A stretch of 63,588 nt of DNA from the NCBI GenBank assembly GCA_031253795.1, contig JAIRVR010000006.1:1-63588 (forward strand), given 5' to 3'. The translations under genes and the position numbers were made by a program. Under the pieces are notes generated by a model. It searched no databases and was not told the DNA's origin. It saw nothing but the letters and a program-made list of their open reading frames with translations. The stretch comes from Burkholderiaceae bacterium. Its GTDB lineage: Bacteria > Pseudomonadota > Gammaproteobacteria > Burkholderiales > Burkholderiaceae_C. Below are positions 44,252-53,304 of the stretch, piece by piece (positions within the stretch are counted from its first letter, which is position 1; the number at the start of each line of letters is the position of its first letter).

Positions 44252-46510
44252 ATGCCCCTTCACCCGTCTTCACTGCGCCCCGCCTTCTCCTTCTGGCTGG
44301 CGTCCCTGATCCTGCTGTTCGCCAGCCTGGCCTCGCCGGGCGCAGGCGCACAGATCCGCCTCAAAACCGCCAGTGCCGCCGCCACCGTGGAAACTCCGCG
44401 CGTGCGCGCCGAGCTCGTGGCCCAGGCTCCCGAGGGCGTGCAGCCGGGCCAGACGCTGTGGCTAGGCCTGCTGGTGGAGCACCAGCCCGGCTGGCACACC
44501 TACTGGAAGAACGCCGGTGACTCGGGCCTGGCCACCGAACTGGCCTGGCAATTGCCAGAGGGCTTGACGCCTGGCGCCATCGAATGGCCCGTGCCCGAGG
44601 CCCTGCGCGTCGGCCCTCTGGTCAACTATGGCTACGAAGGCCGGCTGCTGCTGCCGGTTCCCGTCCGGGTGGCCTCCGATTTCAAGCCCCCAGCCTCGGG
44701 CATGCTGGAGCTGCGCCTGCATGCCAGCTGGCTGGTCTGCCGCGTGGAATGCATTCCCGAGGAAGGAGACTTCCAACTGCAGCTGCCCGTGCAAGGCAGC
44801 ACGGCGGCCCAGGGCCAGGACTTCGCCCGGGCCTGGGCCCTCAGGCCCCAGGCCCTGACCGGTCCTGCCCAGGCCCAGGTGCTGGCCGGCACCGCCGCGG
44901 CAGCGCCCGGCACCCTGCCCGCCCAGCGCGTACGCCTGCGCGTCGAAGGTCTGCCCGAGACACTGCAGGGCCGCACCCTGGACTTCTACCCCGAGTCCAC
45001 CGACACCTTCCATCACGCGGCCGAACTGGGCAAGGACTGGCAGCAACGCTGGGACGGCGCCACCTGGGAAGCCGAGCTGCCCCTGTCCGAAATGCGCGGC
45101 GAAACGCCCGCCACGCTGGCCGTGGTCCTGGCCCTGCCGCCCGCCGAACGCGAAGGCGCCCTGGCCCAGGGGCAGGCCGTGGCCTGGCGCAGCCAGGCCC
45201 AGGTACAGGGCCGCTGGGCCGCCGCCGCCATGGCAACGGTGTCGCCGGCCCTGGCCGCAGCCCTGGCGGCCAACCAGGCCGCGGCCGCGCCGGCCTCCAG
45301 CGCCACCGGCCTGTGGATGGCCTTGCTGGGCGGCCTGGTCGGCGGCCTGATCCTCAACCTCATGCCCTGCGTCTTCCCCGTGCTGGCCATCAAGATCCTG
45401 GGCTTTGCACGCCATGGCCAGGACCGGCGCGCCCAGCGCCTGGGCGGCCTGGCGTATACGGCCGGCGTGCTGCTGTCCTTCCTGGCGCTGGGCGGCCTGC
45501 TGCTGGGCCTGCGCGCGGCCGGCGAACAGCTGGGCTGGGGATTTCAGCTGCAGTCGCCTCCCATCGTGGCCTTGCTGGCCGCCCTGTTCACCCTGCTGGG
45601 CCTGAACCTGGCCGGCATGTTCGAATTCGGTCGCATGCTGCCCGGCAGCTGGGCCGCCGCCCATGCCCGCCACCCTGTGGCCGATGCCTTTCTCTCGGGC
45701 GTGCTGGCCGTGGCCATCGCCTCGCCCTGCACGGCCCCCTTCATGGGTGCGTCGCTGGGCTTTGCCATCGACATGCCCCCACTGCAGGCGCTGGCCGTGT
45801 TCGCGGCCCTGGGCCTGGGCATGGCCGCGCCCTATCTGCTGGCGAGCTTCGTGCCCGCCGTGGTGCGCTGGCTGCCACGCCCTGGCGCCTGGATGCAGAC
45901 CTTCCGCCAGGCCATGGCCTTTCCCATGTTCGCCACCGTGGTGTGGCTGGTCTGGGTGCTGGGCCAGCAAAGCGGCATGGACGCGGCCGCCGCCCTGCTG
46001 GCCCTGCTGCTGGCTTTCAGCGCCCTGGTCTGGTCGCTGACCCTGCAGGGCCGCACGCGCATCGCCCTCGTGGCCCTGGTACTGCTGGCATCGGCGGGCC
46101 TGCTGTACCAGGCCGCCCCCCTGATCGCAGAGCAGCCTGCAGATGCCGCCGTGGCCCGAGCAGCGACGGGCGAGCGCTGGCAGCCCTGGTCGGCCGAGCG
46201 CGTGGCCGCCCTGCAGTCGGAGGGCAAGCCCGTCTTCGTGGACTTCACGGCTGCCTGGTGCGTGACCTGCCAGGTCAACAAGCGCACCACGCTCAGCCAC
46301 GACGAGGTGGTGGCGGCCTTCGACCAGCGCGGCGTGGCCCTGCTGCGCGCCGACTGGACACGGCGCGATCCGGCCATCACGGCCGCGCTGCAGCAGTTGG
46401 GCCGCAGCGGCGTGCCCGTCTACGTGCTCTACGCGCCCGGCAAGCCGCCCGTGGTGCTCAGCGAGCTGCTGTCCCGTGGCGAGGTGCTGGCCGCGCTGGC
46501 CTCGCTGTAG
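44252..46510 (+). CDS. DsbD/ScsB-type protein-disulfide reductase
   Basis: The 752-residue protein has a signal peptide (about residues 1-33) and an N-terminal periplasmic domain with SWLVCRVECIPEEGDF. An eight-helix membrane region follows with paired cysteines in LMPCVFPVLAIKILG and ASPCTAPFMGAS. It ends with a thioredoxin domain (Cys670-Val-Thr-Cys673 in AAWCVTC). Such proteins carry electrons from cytoplasmic thioredoxin to the periplasm for disulfide repair or copper tolerance. The N-terminal domain is closer to the ScsB/DUF255-type layout than to E. coli DsbD. ATG 44252 was chosen at the signal peptide. Confidence 0.9.
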   Translation: MPLHPSSLRPAFSFWLASLILLFASLASPGAGAQIRLKTASAAATVETPRVRAELVAQAPEGVQPGQTLWLGLLVEHQPGWHTYWKNAGDSGLATELAWQLPEGLTPGAIEWPVPEALRVGPLVNYGYEGRLLLPVPVRVASDFKPPASGMLELRLHASWLVCRVECIPEEGDFQLQLPVQGSTAAQGQDFARAWALRPQALTGPAQAQVLAGTAAAAPGTLPAQRVRLRVEGLPETLQGRTLDFYPESTDTFHHAAELGKDWQQRWDGATWEAELPLSEMRGETPATLAVVLALPPAEREGALAQGQAVAWRSQAQVQGRWAAAAMATVSPALAAALAANQAAAAPASSATGLWMALLGGLVGGLILNLMPCVFPVLAIKILGFARHGQDRRAQRLGGLAYTAGVLLSFLALGGLLLGLRAAGEQLGWGFQLQSPPIVALLAALFTLLGLNLAGMFEFGRMLPGSWAAAHARHPVADAFLSGVLAVAIASPCTAPFMGASLGFAIDMPPLQALAVFAALGLGMAAPYLLASFVPAVVRWLPRPGAWMQTFRQAMAFPMFATVVWLVWVLGQQSGMDAAAALLALLLAFSALVWSLTLQGRTRIALVALVLLASAGLLYQAAPLIAEQPADAAVARAATGERWQPWSAERVAALQSEGKPVFVDFTAAWCVTCQVNKRTTLSHDEVVAAFDQRGVALLRADWTRRDPAITAALQQLGRSGVPVYVLYAPGKPPVVLSELLSRGEVLAALASL

Positions 46511-46688
46511 CCCCTGGGACAAACCCCAGTGCGGGTCAGTTCCAGGCCTACACCTGTTGCGCCGCACCACGTCCTAGACTGAAACCATCCGGGGACCTAA
46601 GCAACCGAACGCCAGACGCGGCAGCCGCCGCCCGCTCCGGACCCATCTGCGCGGCCACTGCCCGCCTGCACGACACAGGAGATGGGCC

Positions 46689-47225
46689 ATGCATGCACTG
46701 ATCACCCATTCGCAGCCTTCGCCGGGTGCGCACCACCGCTCGCGCGGCAAGGGCCTGCTGCTGGCACTGGGGCTTGCCAGCCTCGCCGTGGCGGGCATCG
46801 TCCTGCCCTTTGTCTGGGACCTGCTGGGCTTTGTCAACGGCCTGCCCAAGATGGGCTGGCTGCAATCGGCGCTCGCGTTCTCGCCAGTGTTCAGCTGGCT
46901 GATGATGTTCGTCTGGGGCATGGCCGTCCCCGCCGCACTGATCTACGCGCTCTACCACCCCCAGCCACATGCCTGGGCCCATGCCGGCCTGGTGGCGGCC
47001 ACCATGCTCGTGGCCATCACCTGGTATGTGCACATGCCCGCTGCCGCCCAGTGCACGGCCTTGTACCCACAGGCTGGAATGGCCTGCTCGGTGCTGCAAT
47101 GGGGCTTCAGCATGAGCCTGGGCGTGGCGACGGCCGCCTATGTGTTCATCGTCTTCATGGTCGCCCTGTCCTCCCTGGGCCTGCTGGCCGAATGCGTGGG
47201 ACGCCAGGACGCCGAACAGGGCTGA
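46689..47225 (+). CDS. Hypothetical four-helix membrane protein
   Basis: I do not recognise this family. The 178-residue protein has four likely membrane helices: about 22-46, 63-87, 96-113 and 138-165. Two Cys residues (QCTALYPQAGMACSV) lie between helices 3 and 4, probably on one side of the membrane. It lies between the DsbD-type gene and nhaA, 178 bases after the former. A role in envelope redox is only a guess from the Cys pair and neighbour. The ribosome site AGGAG at about 46678 supports the start. Confidence 0.65.
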   Translation: MHALITHSQPSPGAHHRSRGKGLLLALGLASLAVAGIVLPFVWDLLGFVNGLPKMGWLQSALAFSPVFSWLMMFVWGMAVPAALIYALYHPQPHAWAHAGLVAATMLVAITWYVHMPAAAQCTALYPQAGMACSVLQWGFSMSLGVATAAYVFIVFMVALSSLGLLAECVGRQDAEQG

Positions 47226-47285
47226 GCCCCGGTCGGCCCGTGGGGACTTTGGCCCGGCGCCCGGCACCATGGCCTGTCCGTTTTT

Positions 47286-47361
47286 TATAATGCACGTCGG
47301 GTGTCCTGGCCGCATGGGGCGGCGGGGCAGGTATTGACAGCGCAGGTCGGGCCGCCTGCGC
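47286..47361 (+). promoter_or_regulatory. Candidate nhaA-I (Li+) riboswitch with upstream -10 box
   Basis: A perfect -10 (TATAAT, 47286-47291) is followed by a structured leader. CCTG (47305-47308) pairs with CAGG (47328-47331). Inside that, CCGC (47310-47313) pairs with GCGG (47322-47325). TGT (47302-47304) can pair with ACA (47337-47339). A second hairpin is CGCAGG (47341-47346) with CCTGCG (47355-47360). It lies right before nhaA. The nhaA-I RNA class, reported as Li+-sensing, occurs upstream of such antiporter genes, and this leader resembles it from memory; no covariance search was possible. Confidence 0.5.
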
Positions 47362-47399
47362 GCATGGCCTTGGATGCAAAGATCCCGGGCTCTCCTGCC

Positions 47400-48650
47400 A
47401 TGACCCATACCCCTGTGACGCGGCCGTCTGCGCCGCGCATTCCCGTTTTCCTGCCCTGGGCCGATCGCATCGGCGCCCTGCTGCGCCGCTGGTCGCATGC
47501 CGAGGCTGCGGGCGGCATCGTCCTGCTGCTGGCCGCGGCCGCCGCCCTGGTCTGGGCCAACTCGGCCTGGGCACCGGCCTATGAGGCCCTGTGGCACGCC
47601 CCCCTGTCGCTGGGACTGGGGCCCTGGCAGATCTCGCAATCCCTGCACTTCTGGGTGAACGATGCGCTGATGAGCGTGTTCTTCCTCGTCGTCGGCATGG
47701 AAATACGTCGCGAGATGCATTCTGGCGCGCTGGCCCAGCCGCGCCAGGCCCTCCTGCCCGTGATCGCCGCCCTGGGCGGCGTGGTGGCCCCGGCCCTGGT
47801 CTTCCTGGCCTTCAATGCCGCGCCGCCGCTGCGCAACGGCTGGGCCGTTCCCACGGCCACCGACATCGCCTTCGCCATGGGCGTGCTGGCCCTGCTGGGC
47901 CGCGGCCTGCCGCCTGCGCTGCGCGTCTTTCTGCTGGCACTGGCCATCATCGATGACCTGGTGGCCGTGCTCATCATTGCCCTGTTCTATTCGGGCGGGC
48001 TGCAATGGAGCCAGCTGATCGTGGCCGCCGCCGGCCTGGCCGGCGTGTTCGTGCTGCAGTCGCTGGGCGTGCGCCGCGCCTGGGCCTATGTGCTGCCCGG
48101 CGCCGTGGTCTGGTGGGGCATCTGGCAGACCGGCGCCCACCCCACGCTGGCCGGCGTGGTGCTGGGCCTGATCACGCCCGTTCACGCACTGGCGGACCGC
48201 GAAAGCGCCGCACCCGTGGAGCGCGTACAGGCCTCCCTCCATCCCTGGGTGGCCTTCGGCGTCATGCCCCTGTTCGCCCTGGCCAATGCCGGCGTGCCGC
48301 TGCAGGGAGCTGCCACCGAGGTGGCCGGCGCCTCGGCCGTGATGTGGGGCGTGGCCCTGGCCCTGCTGTTGGGCAAGCCGCTGGGCGTGGTGGCCAGCTG
48401 CTGGATCGCCGTACGCCTGCGCCTGTGCGCCCTGCCACCGGGCATGGGCTGGAGCGCCACCCTGCTGGCCGGGCTGCTGGCCGGCATCGGCTTCACGATG
48501 GCCATCTTCATCGCCACCCTGGCCTTCGACAGCGAAGCCCTGCTCAATGCCGCCAAGCTGGGCGTGCTGCTGGCCTCGGCCACGGCGGCCGTGCTGGGCC
48601 TGGCCTGGGGTGCCATGCTGCGCCGCCGCTCTGGTGCGTCGCATGCCTGA
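47400..48650 (+). CDS. nhaA: Na+/H+ antiporter NhaA
   Basis: This is an inner-membrane antiporter that expels Na+ or Li+ in exchange for protons. The 416 residues include about 12 membrane segments. The conserved Asp pair of the ion site is seen in [17 protein letters not shown], and the assembly motif in [19 protein letters not shown]. The C-terminal helices ([17 protein letters not shown]) fit. An in-frame ATG at 47364 would add 12 residues and lies directly after the leader hairpin; neither start has a clear ribosome site, which fits RNA control of translation. Confidence 0.93.
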   Translation: MTHTPVTRPSAPRIPVFLPWADRIGALLRRWSHAEAAGGIVLLLAAAAALVWANSAWAPAYEALWHAPLSLGLGPWQISQSLHFWVNDALMSVFFLVVGMEIRREMHSGALAQPRQALLPVIAALGGVVAPALVFLAFNAAPPLRNGWAVPTATDIAFAMGVLALLGRGLPPALRVFLLALAIIDDLVAVLIIALFYSGGLQWSQLIVAAAGLAGVFVLQSLGVRRAWAYVLPGAVVWWGIWQTGAHPTLAGVVLGLITPVHALADRESAAPVERVQASLHPWVAFGVMPLFALANAGVPLQGAATEVAGASAVMWGVALALLLGKPLGVVASCWIAVRLRLCALPPGMGWSATLLAGLLAGIGFTMAIFIATLAFDSEALLNAAKLGVLLASATAAVLGLAWGAMLRRRSGASHA

Positions 48651-48686
48651 CATGCATGCCCCCGGGGCTGCGTACACTGCAGCCCC

Positions 48687-49139
48687 ATGAGCGATACCGA
48701 CGAACTGCTGCGCGACATCCTCACGCAGTGCCGCATCCTGGCCGTGGTCGGCCTGTCCCCCCAGCCGCAGCGGCCCAGCCACCAGGCGGCCAGCCATATG
48801 CAGCAGCACGGCTACCGCATCGTGCCCGTGAATCCCGTGGTGGCGACCGAAGGCGGCCACATCCTGGGCGAGCCCGCCCATGCCAGCCTGGCACAGGCAG
48901 CGGCCGCGCTGGCCGCCCAGGGCCTGCGCATCGACATGGTGGACTGCTTTCGCAAAGGCGAGGACATCCCGCCCCTGGCCCGGGAAGCCGTGGCCGTGGG
49001 CGCGCGCTGTCTGTGGCTGCAGTTGGGCGTGGTCAACGATGCGGCGCTGGCCGAAGCCCGCGCCGCCGGCCTGTGGACGGTGCAGGACCGCTGCGTGAAG
49101 ATCGAGCACCAGCGCCTGCTGGCCGGCGCGCGCCCATGA
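48687..49139 (+). CDS. CoA-binding domain protein
   Basis: The 150-residue protein is a single Rossmann-type CoA-binding domain, as in YccU: ILAVVGLSPQPQRPSHQAASHMQ near residues 17-39 (in parts), GYRIVPVNPV, DMVDCFRKGEDIPP and CLWLQLGVVND. Cofactor binding is family knowledge; the job is unknown. It is followed at once by a bidirectional hairpin terminator that overlaps its last codons. Confidence 0.85.
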   Translation: MSDTDELLRDILTQCRILAVVGLSPQPQRPSHQAASHMQQHGYRIVPVNPVVATEGGHILGEPAHASLAQAAAALAAQGLRIDMVDCFRKGEDIPPLAREAVAVGARCLWLQLGVVNDAALAEARAAGLWTVQDRCVKIEHQRLLAGARP

Positions 49140-49169
49140 AAAAGGCCGCAGCCCGAAAGCTGCGGCCTT
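49139..49169. terminator. Hairpin terminator between convergent genes
   Basis: A 10-base perfect stem (AAGGCCGCAG 49142-49151, CTGCGGCCTT 49160-49169) is preceded by five A residues. On the reverse strand it therefore reads as a stem with a T run and should stop the acyltransferase transcript. On the forward strand it is a hairpin with only a short T tract. Confidence 0.75.
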
Positions 49170-49329
49170 GAATTGGCGTGGACCAAGGCCCGGAAAATCG
49201 CATACAGGTCACCTGCATCCGCCGGGGATCTGCGTCAGTCCACATCCAGCATCATGCACCGACTTTATGACAGCCGTGTGATCCATGCCAAGGTCCGGTC
49301 CACTGCACGAGAAACCGGATCCACTCCCC

Positions 49330-50172
49330 TCATTCCGTCTTGCTGGCGCGCAGGAACAGCCGGTGGTAGCGCGCGGGCAAATCCTGCATGCGCATCATGA
49401 TGGGCAGGTCGGCCGTGTTGAAGTCGCTGTCCCAGGCCGGCGCGCCCAGCACCCTGGCGCCGGTACGCAGATAGCCCTGGATCAGGGCCGGAGGCTCCAC
49501 GCTCATGCCGCTGGTGCTGACCGAGGCCAGTTCCTCGGGCAGGGCCACGCGGGGCTTGACCTGCAGCGCGGGTTCGGCCAGATGGGTCTGGCGCAGCTGC
49601 TGCCAGACACGTGCCGGACCCTCGCCGTGGGCCAGGCCCGGATACTGCATGGGAATGCTGGCGCAGCCCACCATGGCTTCGAGGCGGTTGCGCTGCATGA
49701 ACTCGGCCAGCGCCCCCCACAGCGCCAGGATGACGCCGCCCTGGCGGTGCGAAGCGTGGACGCAGCTGCGCCCCAGTTCCACCATGCGCGGGCGCCATGC
49801 CTGCAGCGGCCCCAGGTCGAATTCCTGGTCGCTGTACAGGCCGCCGGCACGCAGGGCCTGGGCGGGAGTCAGCAGGCGGTAGGTGCCGATGACCACGCCC
49901 TGCTCGGCATCGCAGACCATCAGGTGCTCGCAGAAGTCGTCGAAGGCATCCACGTCGTGACCGGCCAGCGGCGTCTGCAGCACGGCGCCCATTTCGCCGG
50001 CGAACACGGCATGGCGCAGGCGCTGGACCTGGCGGACTTCGTCGAGGTGGCGGGCCCAGCGCACCTCCAGCCGCAGCGGCTGCGCCGCGGCCTGGGGTGC
50101 GGATGCCCGCGGGGAAAGCGCCGGCTTGGCGACGTCTAGCGCCTTGGTGCGGATGGGGTCCAGAACGTCCAT
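49330..50172 (-). CDS. OlsB-like GNAT N-acyltransferase
   Basis: The 280-residue protein has a GNAT fold of the ornithine-lipid/hemolysin-like type: EVRWARHLDEVRQVQRLRHAVF (in parts), DDFCEHLMVCDAEQGVVIGTYRLL, and VELGRSCVHASHRQGGVILALWGALAEFM. OlsB adds a 3-hydroxyacyl chain from acyl-ACP to ornithine. I see no OlsA-type partner gene adjacent. ATG 50172 has AGGAAGG upstream; the open frame to 50313 is not supported. Confidence 0.78.
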   Translation of the reverse strand: MDVLDPIRTKALDVAKPALSPRASAPQAAAQPLRLEVRWARHLDEVRQVQRLRHAVFAGEMGAVLQTPLAGHDVDAFDDFCEHLMVCDAEQGVVIGTYRLLTPAQALRAGGLYSDQEFDLGPLQAWRPRMVELGRSCVHASHRQGGVILALWGALAEFMQRNRLEAMVGCASIPMQYPGLAHGEGPARVWQQLRQTHLAEPALQVKPRVALPEELASVSTSGMSVEPPALIQGYLRTGARVLGAPAWDSDFNTADLPIMMRMQDLPARYHRLFLRASKTE

Positions 50173-50391
50173 ATGCCAGCCTTCCTCGTCATGTTGGACG
50201 CAGTCGGTAGCCTGCCTGTGCCACACGGTTTGCCTGCGTGCCGCCATTGTGGAAAGCGGCCATGAAAGTCCCGCGACGGTTGCATTACAGCAACATGTCA
50301 AAACGCACTGCAATGGTGCAACGCAGCATCCCTCCGTCTGAGCGATCTTTCCCGGCCATGGGGCAGGCCCGCACGGCCCTCGGAGATGACG

Positions 50392-50418
50392 TCAAATTTG
50401 AAACAAGATGTGCGTTAA
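50392..50418 (+). promoter_or_regulatory. Sigma-28-like promoter of the chemoreceptor gene
   Basis: TCAAATTT (50392-50399), 11 bases, then TGCGTTAA (50411-50418). The -35 fits well and the -10 fits partly (5 of 8) with the FliA consensus. It lies about 58 bases before the chemoreceptor ATG and would tie this receptor to the flagellar regulon. Confidence 0.6.
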
Positions 50419-50475
50419 TGACAGCGCCGCATGCCCGGCATCGCGGCATGCGCCCCACCGCCATTCCCCGACGCC

Positions 50476-52308
50476 ATGCTCCAGACCCTCCGCTCCAAAA
50501 TCCTTGCCATCAGCACCGCCACCGTGGTCTGCGCCCTCGCGATCACGGGGGCAGCCACGTACCACATCGTGCGCGGCAGCACCTTTCAGACCATCGAACA
50601 GGACCTGGATGCCATCACGGCCGGCAACACCATGGCCATCGACCAATGGGTGGCCGCCAAGGGCCTGGCCGTGCGTGCCGCGGCAGGCGTCATCGAGCAC
50701 GGAGATCCGCAGGGCTTCGCGGCCCACATGGGCCAGGCCAGCGGCTTTCCCATCACCACCGTGGGCTGGGAGGACAAGAGCTTCAAGTCCACCACCAGCA
50801 CGCCGCCGGACTACGACCCCACGGCGCGGCCCTGGTACAAGACCGCCGTGCAGGCCGGCAAGCTGACCCTGACCAAACCCTATGGCGACTCCACCACGGG
50901 TGTGCCCTATGTGGCCTTCGTGGCGCCCATGATGCGCGATGGCGCACTGCAGGGCGTGATCAGCGGGGCCGTGCCCCTGGATGGCGTGCGCGAGGTCGTC
51001 TCCGCCATACGTCCCACGCCGGGCAGCCTGGGTTTCGTGGTCAGCCGCGACGGCCAGGTCCTGGCCCATGCCGACACCAAGCTGCTGCTCAAGCCCGCTG
51101 CCGATATCTCGCCCCTGCTCACACCCCAGGCCCTGGCCGGCCTGGCCACGGCCACCGAGCCGCTGGAGGTGGAGCTGGGCGGCAGCGCCAAGCTGCTCAA
51201 GGCCCGCCCCGTGCAGGGCACGGACTGGTTGCTGGTGGTCGCGCTGGACAAGGCCGAAGCCACGTCGGGCCTGCGCAGCGTGCTGCAGACCCTGGGCATT
51301 GCCATCGTGCTGCTGGCCCTGCTCGCAGCCGCCGTATCGGCCGCGCTCACCACCCAGTCCTTCCGCCGCCTGTCCCAGGTGCGCGACGCCATGGACAAGA
51401 TCGGTTCGGGCGGTGGCGACCTGACCCAGCGCCTGCCGGTGTCGGGGCGCGACGAGGTGGCGCAGATCGCGGCCTCCTTCAATGCCTTCGTGGAGCAGAT
51501 CGGCTCCGTGCTCAAGGATGTGCGCGGTGGCGTGGAGTCCATGAAGACGGCCACCGACGAAATCAAGCTCGGCAACCTCGATCTGTCCAACCGCACCGAG
51601 GAATCCGCCAGCAGCCTGCAGCAGACCTCGGCCTCGCTGTCCCAGCTCACGGCCAACGTGCGCCAGTCGGCCGAGGCCGCCGCCATGGCCACGCGCCTGG
51701 CCCAGACCGCCAGCGCCTCGGCCACCAAGGGAGGCGAGGTGGTGGGTGGCGCCGTCAGCACCATGGACGACATCTCGCGGGCCTCGTCCAAGATCGGCGA
51801 GATCATCGGCGTCATCGACGCCATTGCCTTCCAGACCAACATCCTGGCGCTGAACGCGGCCGTGGAAGCCGCGCGTGCTGGCGAGCAGGGCCGCGGCTTC
51901 GCCGTGGTGGCCTCCGAGGTGCGCAGCCTGGCACATCGCAGCGCCACGGCGGCCAAGGAGATCAAGGCCTTGATCGACGCCTCGGGCGCCAGCGTGGCCA
52001 TCGGCACGCAGCGCGTGCGCGCCGCGGGCCAGACCATGGGCGAGATCGTGGACGGCATCCAGCGCGTGTCCCAGATCATCGTGGAGATCAATGGCGCCAT
52101 GACGGAACAAAGCGTGGGCATCGGCCAGATCAACCAGGCCGTGGCCGAAATGGACCGCGCCACCCAGCAGAATGCCGCCCTGGTGGAGGAGTCCACGGCC
52201 GCCTCGTCCGTGCTCAATGAGCAGGCCCACCACCTCTCGCGCACCGTGGCCGGCTTCACCCTGGACGGGCGCGCCCCCGCCAGGGAGCAGCTGCTGCTGA
52301 CGACCTGA
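50476..52308 (+). CDS. Methyl-accepting chemotaxis protein with dCache sensor
   Basis: This is a 610-residue transmembrane receptor. Helix 1 is about residues 8-30. A periplasmic dCache-type sensor (about 35-275) has the marker [14 protein letters not shown] and a second module ending in [13 protein letters not shown]. Helix 2 is about 280-300 and is followed by a HAMP domain. The signalling hairpin tip reads [20 protein letters not shown]. dCache receptors usually bind amino acids or small organic acids. There is no C-terminal NWETF-type pentapeptide, so CheR/CheB must reach it without that tether. The gene lies next to aromatic-type catabolic genes. Confidence 0.93.
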   Translation: MLQTLRSKILAISTATVVCALAITGAATYHIVRGSTFQTIEQDLDAITAGNTMAIDQWVAAKGLAVRAAAGVIEHGDPQGFAAHMGQASGFPITTVGWEDKSFKSTTSTPPDYDPTARPWYKTAVQAGKLTLTKPYGDSTTGVPYVAFVAPMMRDGALQGVISGAVPLDGVREVVSAIRPTPGSLGFVVSRDGQVLAHADTKLLLKPAADISPLLTPQALAGLATATEPLEVELGGSAKLLKARPVQGTDWLLVVALDKAEATSGLRSVLQTLGIAIVLLALLAAAVSAALTTQSFRRLSQVRDAMDKIGSGGGDLTQRLPVSGRDEVAQIAASFNAFVEQIGSVLKDVRGGVESMKTATDEIKLGNLDLSNRTEESASSLQQTSASLSQLTANVRQSAEAAAMATRLAQTASASATKGGEVVGGAVSTMDDISRASSKIGEIIGVIDAIAFQTNILALNAAVEAARAGEQGRGFAVVASEVRSLAHRSATAAKEIKALIDASGASVAIGTQRVRAAGQTMGEIVDGIQRVSQIIVEINGAMTEQSVGIGQINQAVAEMDRATQQNAALVEESTAASSVLNEQAHHLSRTVAGFTLDGRAPAREQLLLTT

Positions 52309-52337
52309 GGCGCGGGCGGGCGACGTGCACCGGCCGC

Positions 52338-53165
52338 TCAGGGCCGGGCCGGCGCGCCCAGGCGCAGGGACAGGCGCTGCGCCTGGGCCTGCAGGCACCG
52401 GGCGGGCACGCCCTGCGGGTCCAGGTCCAGCGTCACCGAAGGACCTATGGCGGCAATGGCCAGCACCAGCTGGCCGAATCCGTCGAACACCGGCACGGCC
52501 AGCGCGCTCACGCCCGACAGCAGCTGGTTTTCCACCACGCTGAGGCGGCGCTCGCGGATGGCGGCCAGTTCCCTGGCAAAGCCGGGATCGTCCAGGCGCT
52601 GGCCTTCGGCCTGCAGCAGCGGTGCGATGCGGGCGGGTTCGCCAAAGGCCGCAAAAATCTTGCCGGTGGCCGTATGGCGCAGCGAGGCCGGCGTGCCATG
52701 GCGCATGGCCACGTACACATGGGTCGGCCCCTCCTCGACCCGGATGATGGCCGGCCCCTGGCCGCTCCACATGGCCACCGACACCGTATAGCCCACCTCC
52801 TGTGCCAGGGCCGGCAGCTCGGCGATGGCCAGGCGCACGGGATCGGCCTGCTGCAGGCTGATCAGTCCCATCTGCATGGCCAGCGGGCCCAGGCCGTAGT
52901 GGCCGCTGGCGCGGTCCTGCTCCAGCAGTCCCAGCTTGCAAAAGCTCACCAGGTAGGGATGGGCCTTGGCCGCCGTCATTTCGGCCTCGCGTGCCAGGTC
53001 CTTGAGCGCCATGCGCCGCCCCGTGCGCGCCAGCACCTTGAGTAGCTGTCCCCCCACTTCCACGCTCTGGATGCCGCGCGGCCCGCGCAGGGGCTCGTCC
53101 TCGGTGGTGTCGGGGGCAGACGGTGCGTCGTTCACGGGAGTTGCGGCATGGGACATGGCAGGCAT
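52338..53165 (-). CDS. IclR-family transcriptional regulator
   Basis: The 275-residue protein has an N-terminal winged helix (about residues 30-95: SVEVGGQLLKVLARTGRRMALKDLAREAEM in parts). A C-terminal IclR effector domain follows (YTVSVAMWSGQGPAIIRVEEG, SLRHTATGKIFAAF). It is divergent from the metallo-hydrolase/monooxygenase set and most likely controls it in response to an aromatic acid or its product. Start alternatives at 53165 and 53156 differ by three residues. Confidence 0.9.
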   Translation of the reverse strand: MPAMSHAATPVNDAPSAPDTTEDEPLRGPRGIQSVEVGGQLLKVLARTGRRMALKDLAREAEMTAAKAHPYLVSFCKLGLLEQDRASGHYGLGPLAMQMGLISLQQADPVRLAIAELPALAQEVGYTVSVAMWSGQGPAIIRVEEGPTHVYVAMRHGTPASLRHTATGKIFAAFGEPARIAPLLQAEGQRLDDPGFARELAAIRERRLSVVENQLLSGVSALAVPVFDGFGQLVLAIAAIGPSVTLDLDPQGVPARCLQAQAQRLSLRLGAPARP

Positions 53166-53226
53166 TGTGACCGCTGGGCATGGCACTTTCTGCGCCCCAG
53201 GGTTTTTCACTATGTCAAATGAATTG

Positions 53227-53238
53227 TTCAATGTTGAA
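53227..53238. promoter_or_regulatory. Palindrome in the IclR divergent promoter
   Basis: TTCA-ATGT-TGAA lies in the AT-rich gap between the divergent regulator and metallo-hydrolase genes, with further TTGTTCAA- and ATTCAACA-like pieces around it (53217-53271). IclR proteins bind short palindromes of this kind in such gaps. The assignment is tentative. Confidence 0.4.
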
Positions 53239-53304
53239 TTTTTACCTAGCATGTCGTCATTCAACAAAGACAAACTCATTCGTTGTAAACAAACGAGACC
53301 TCCC

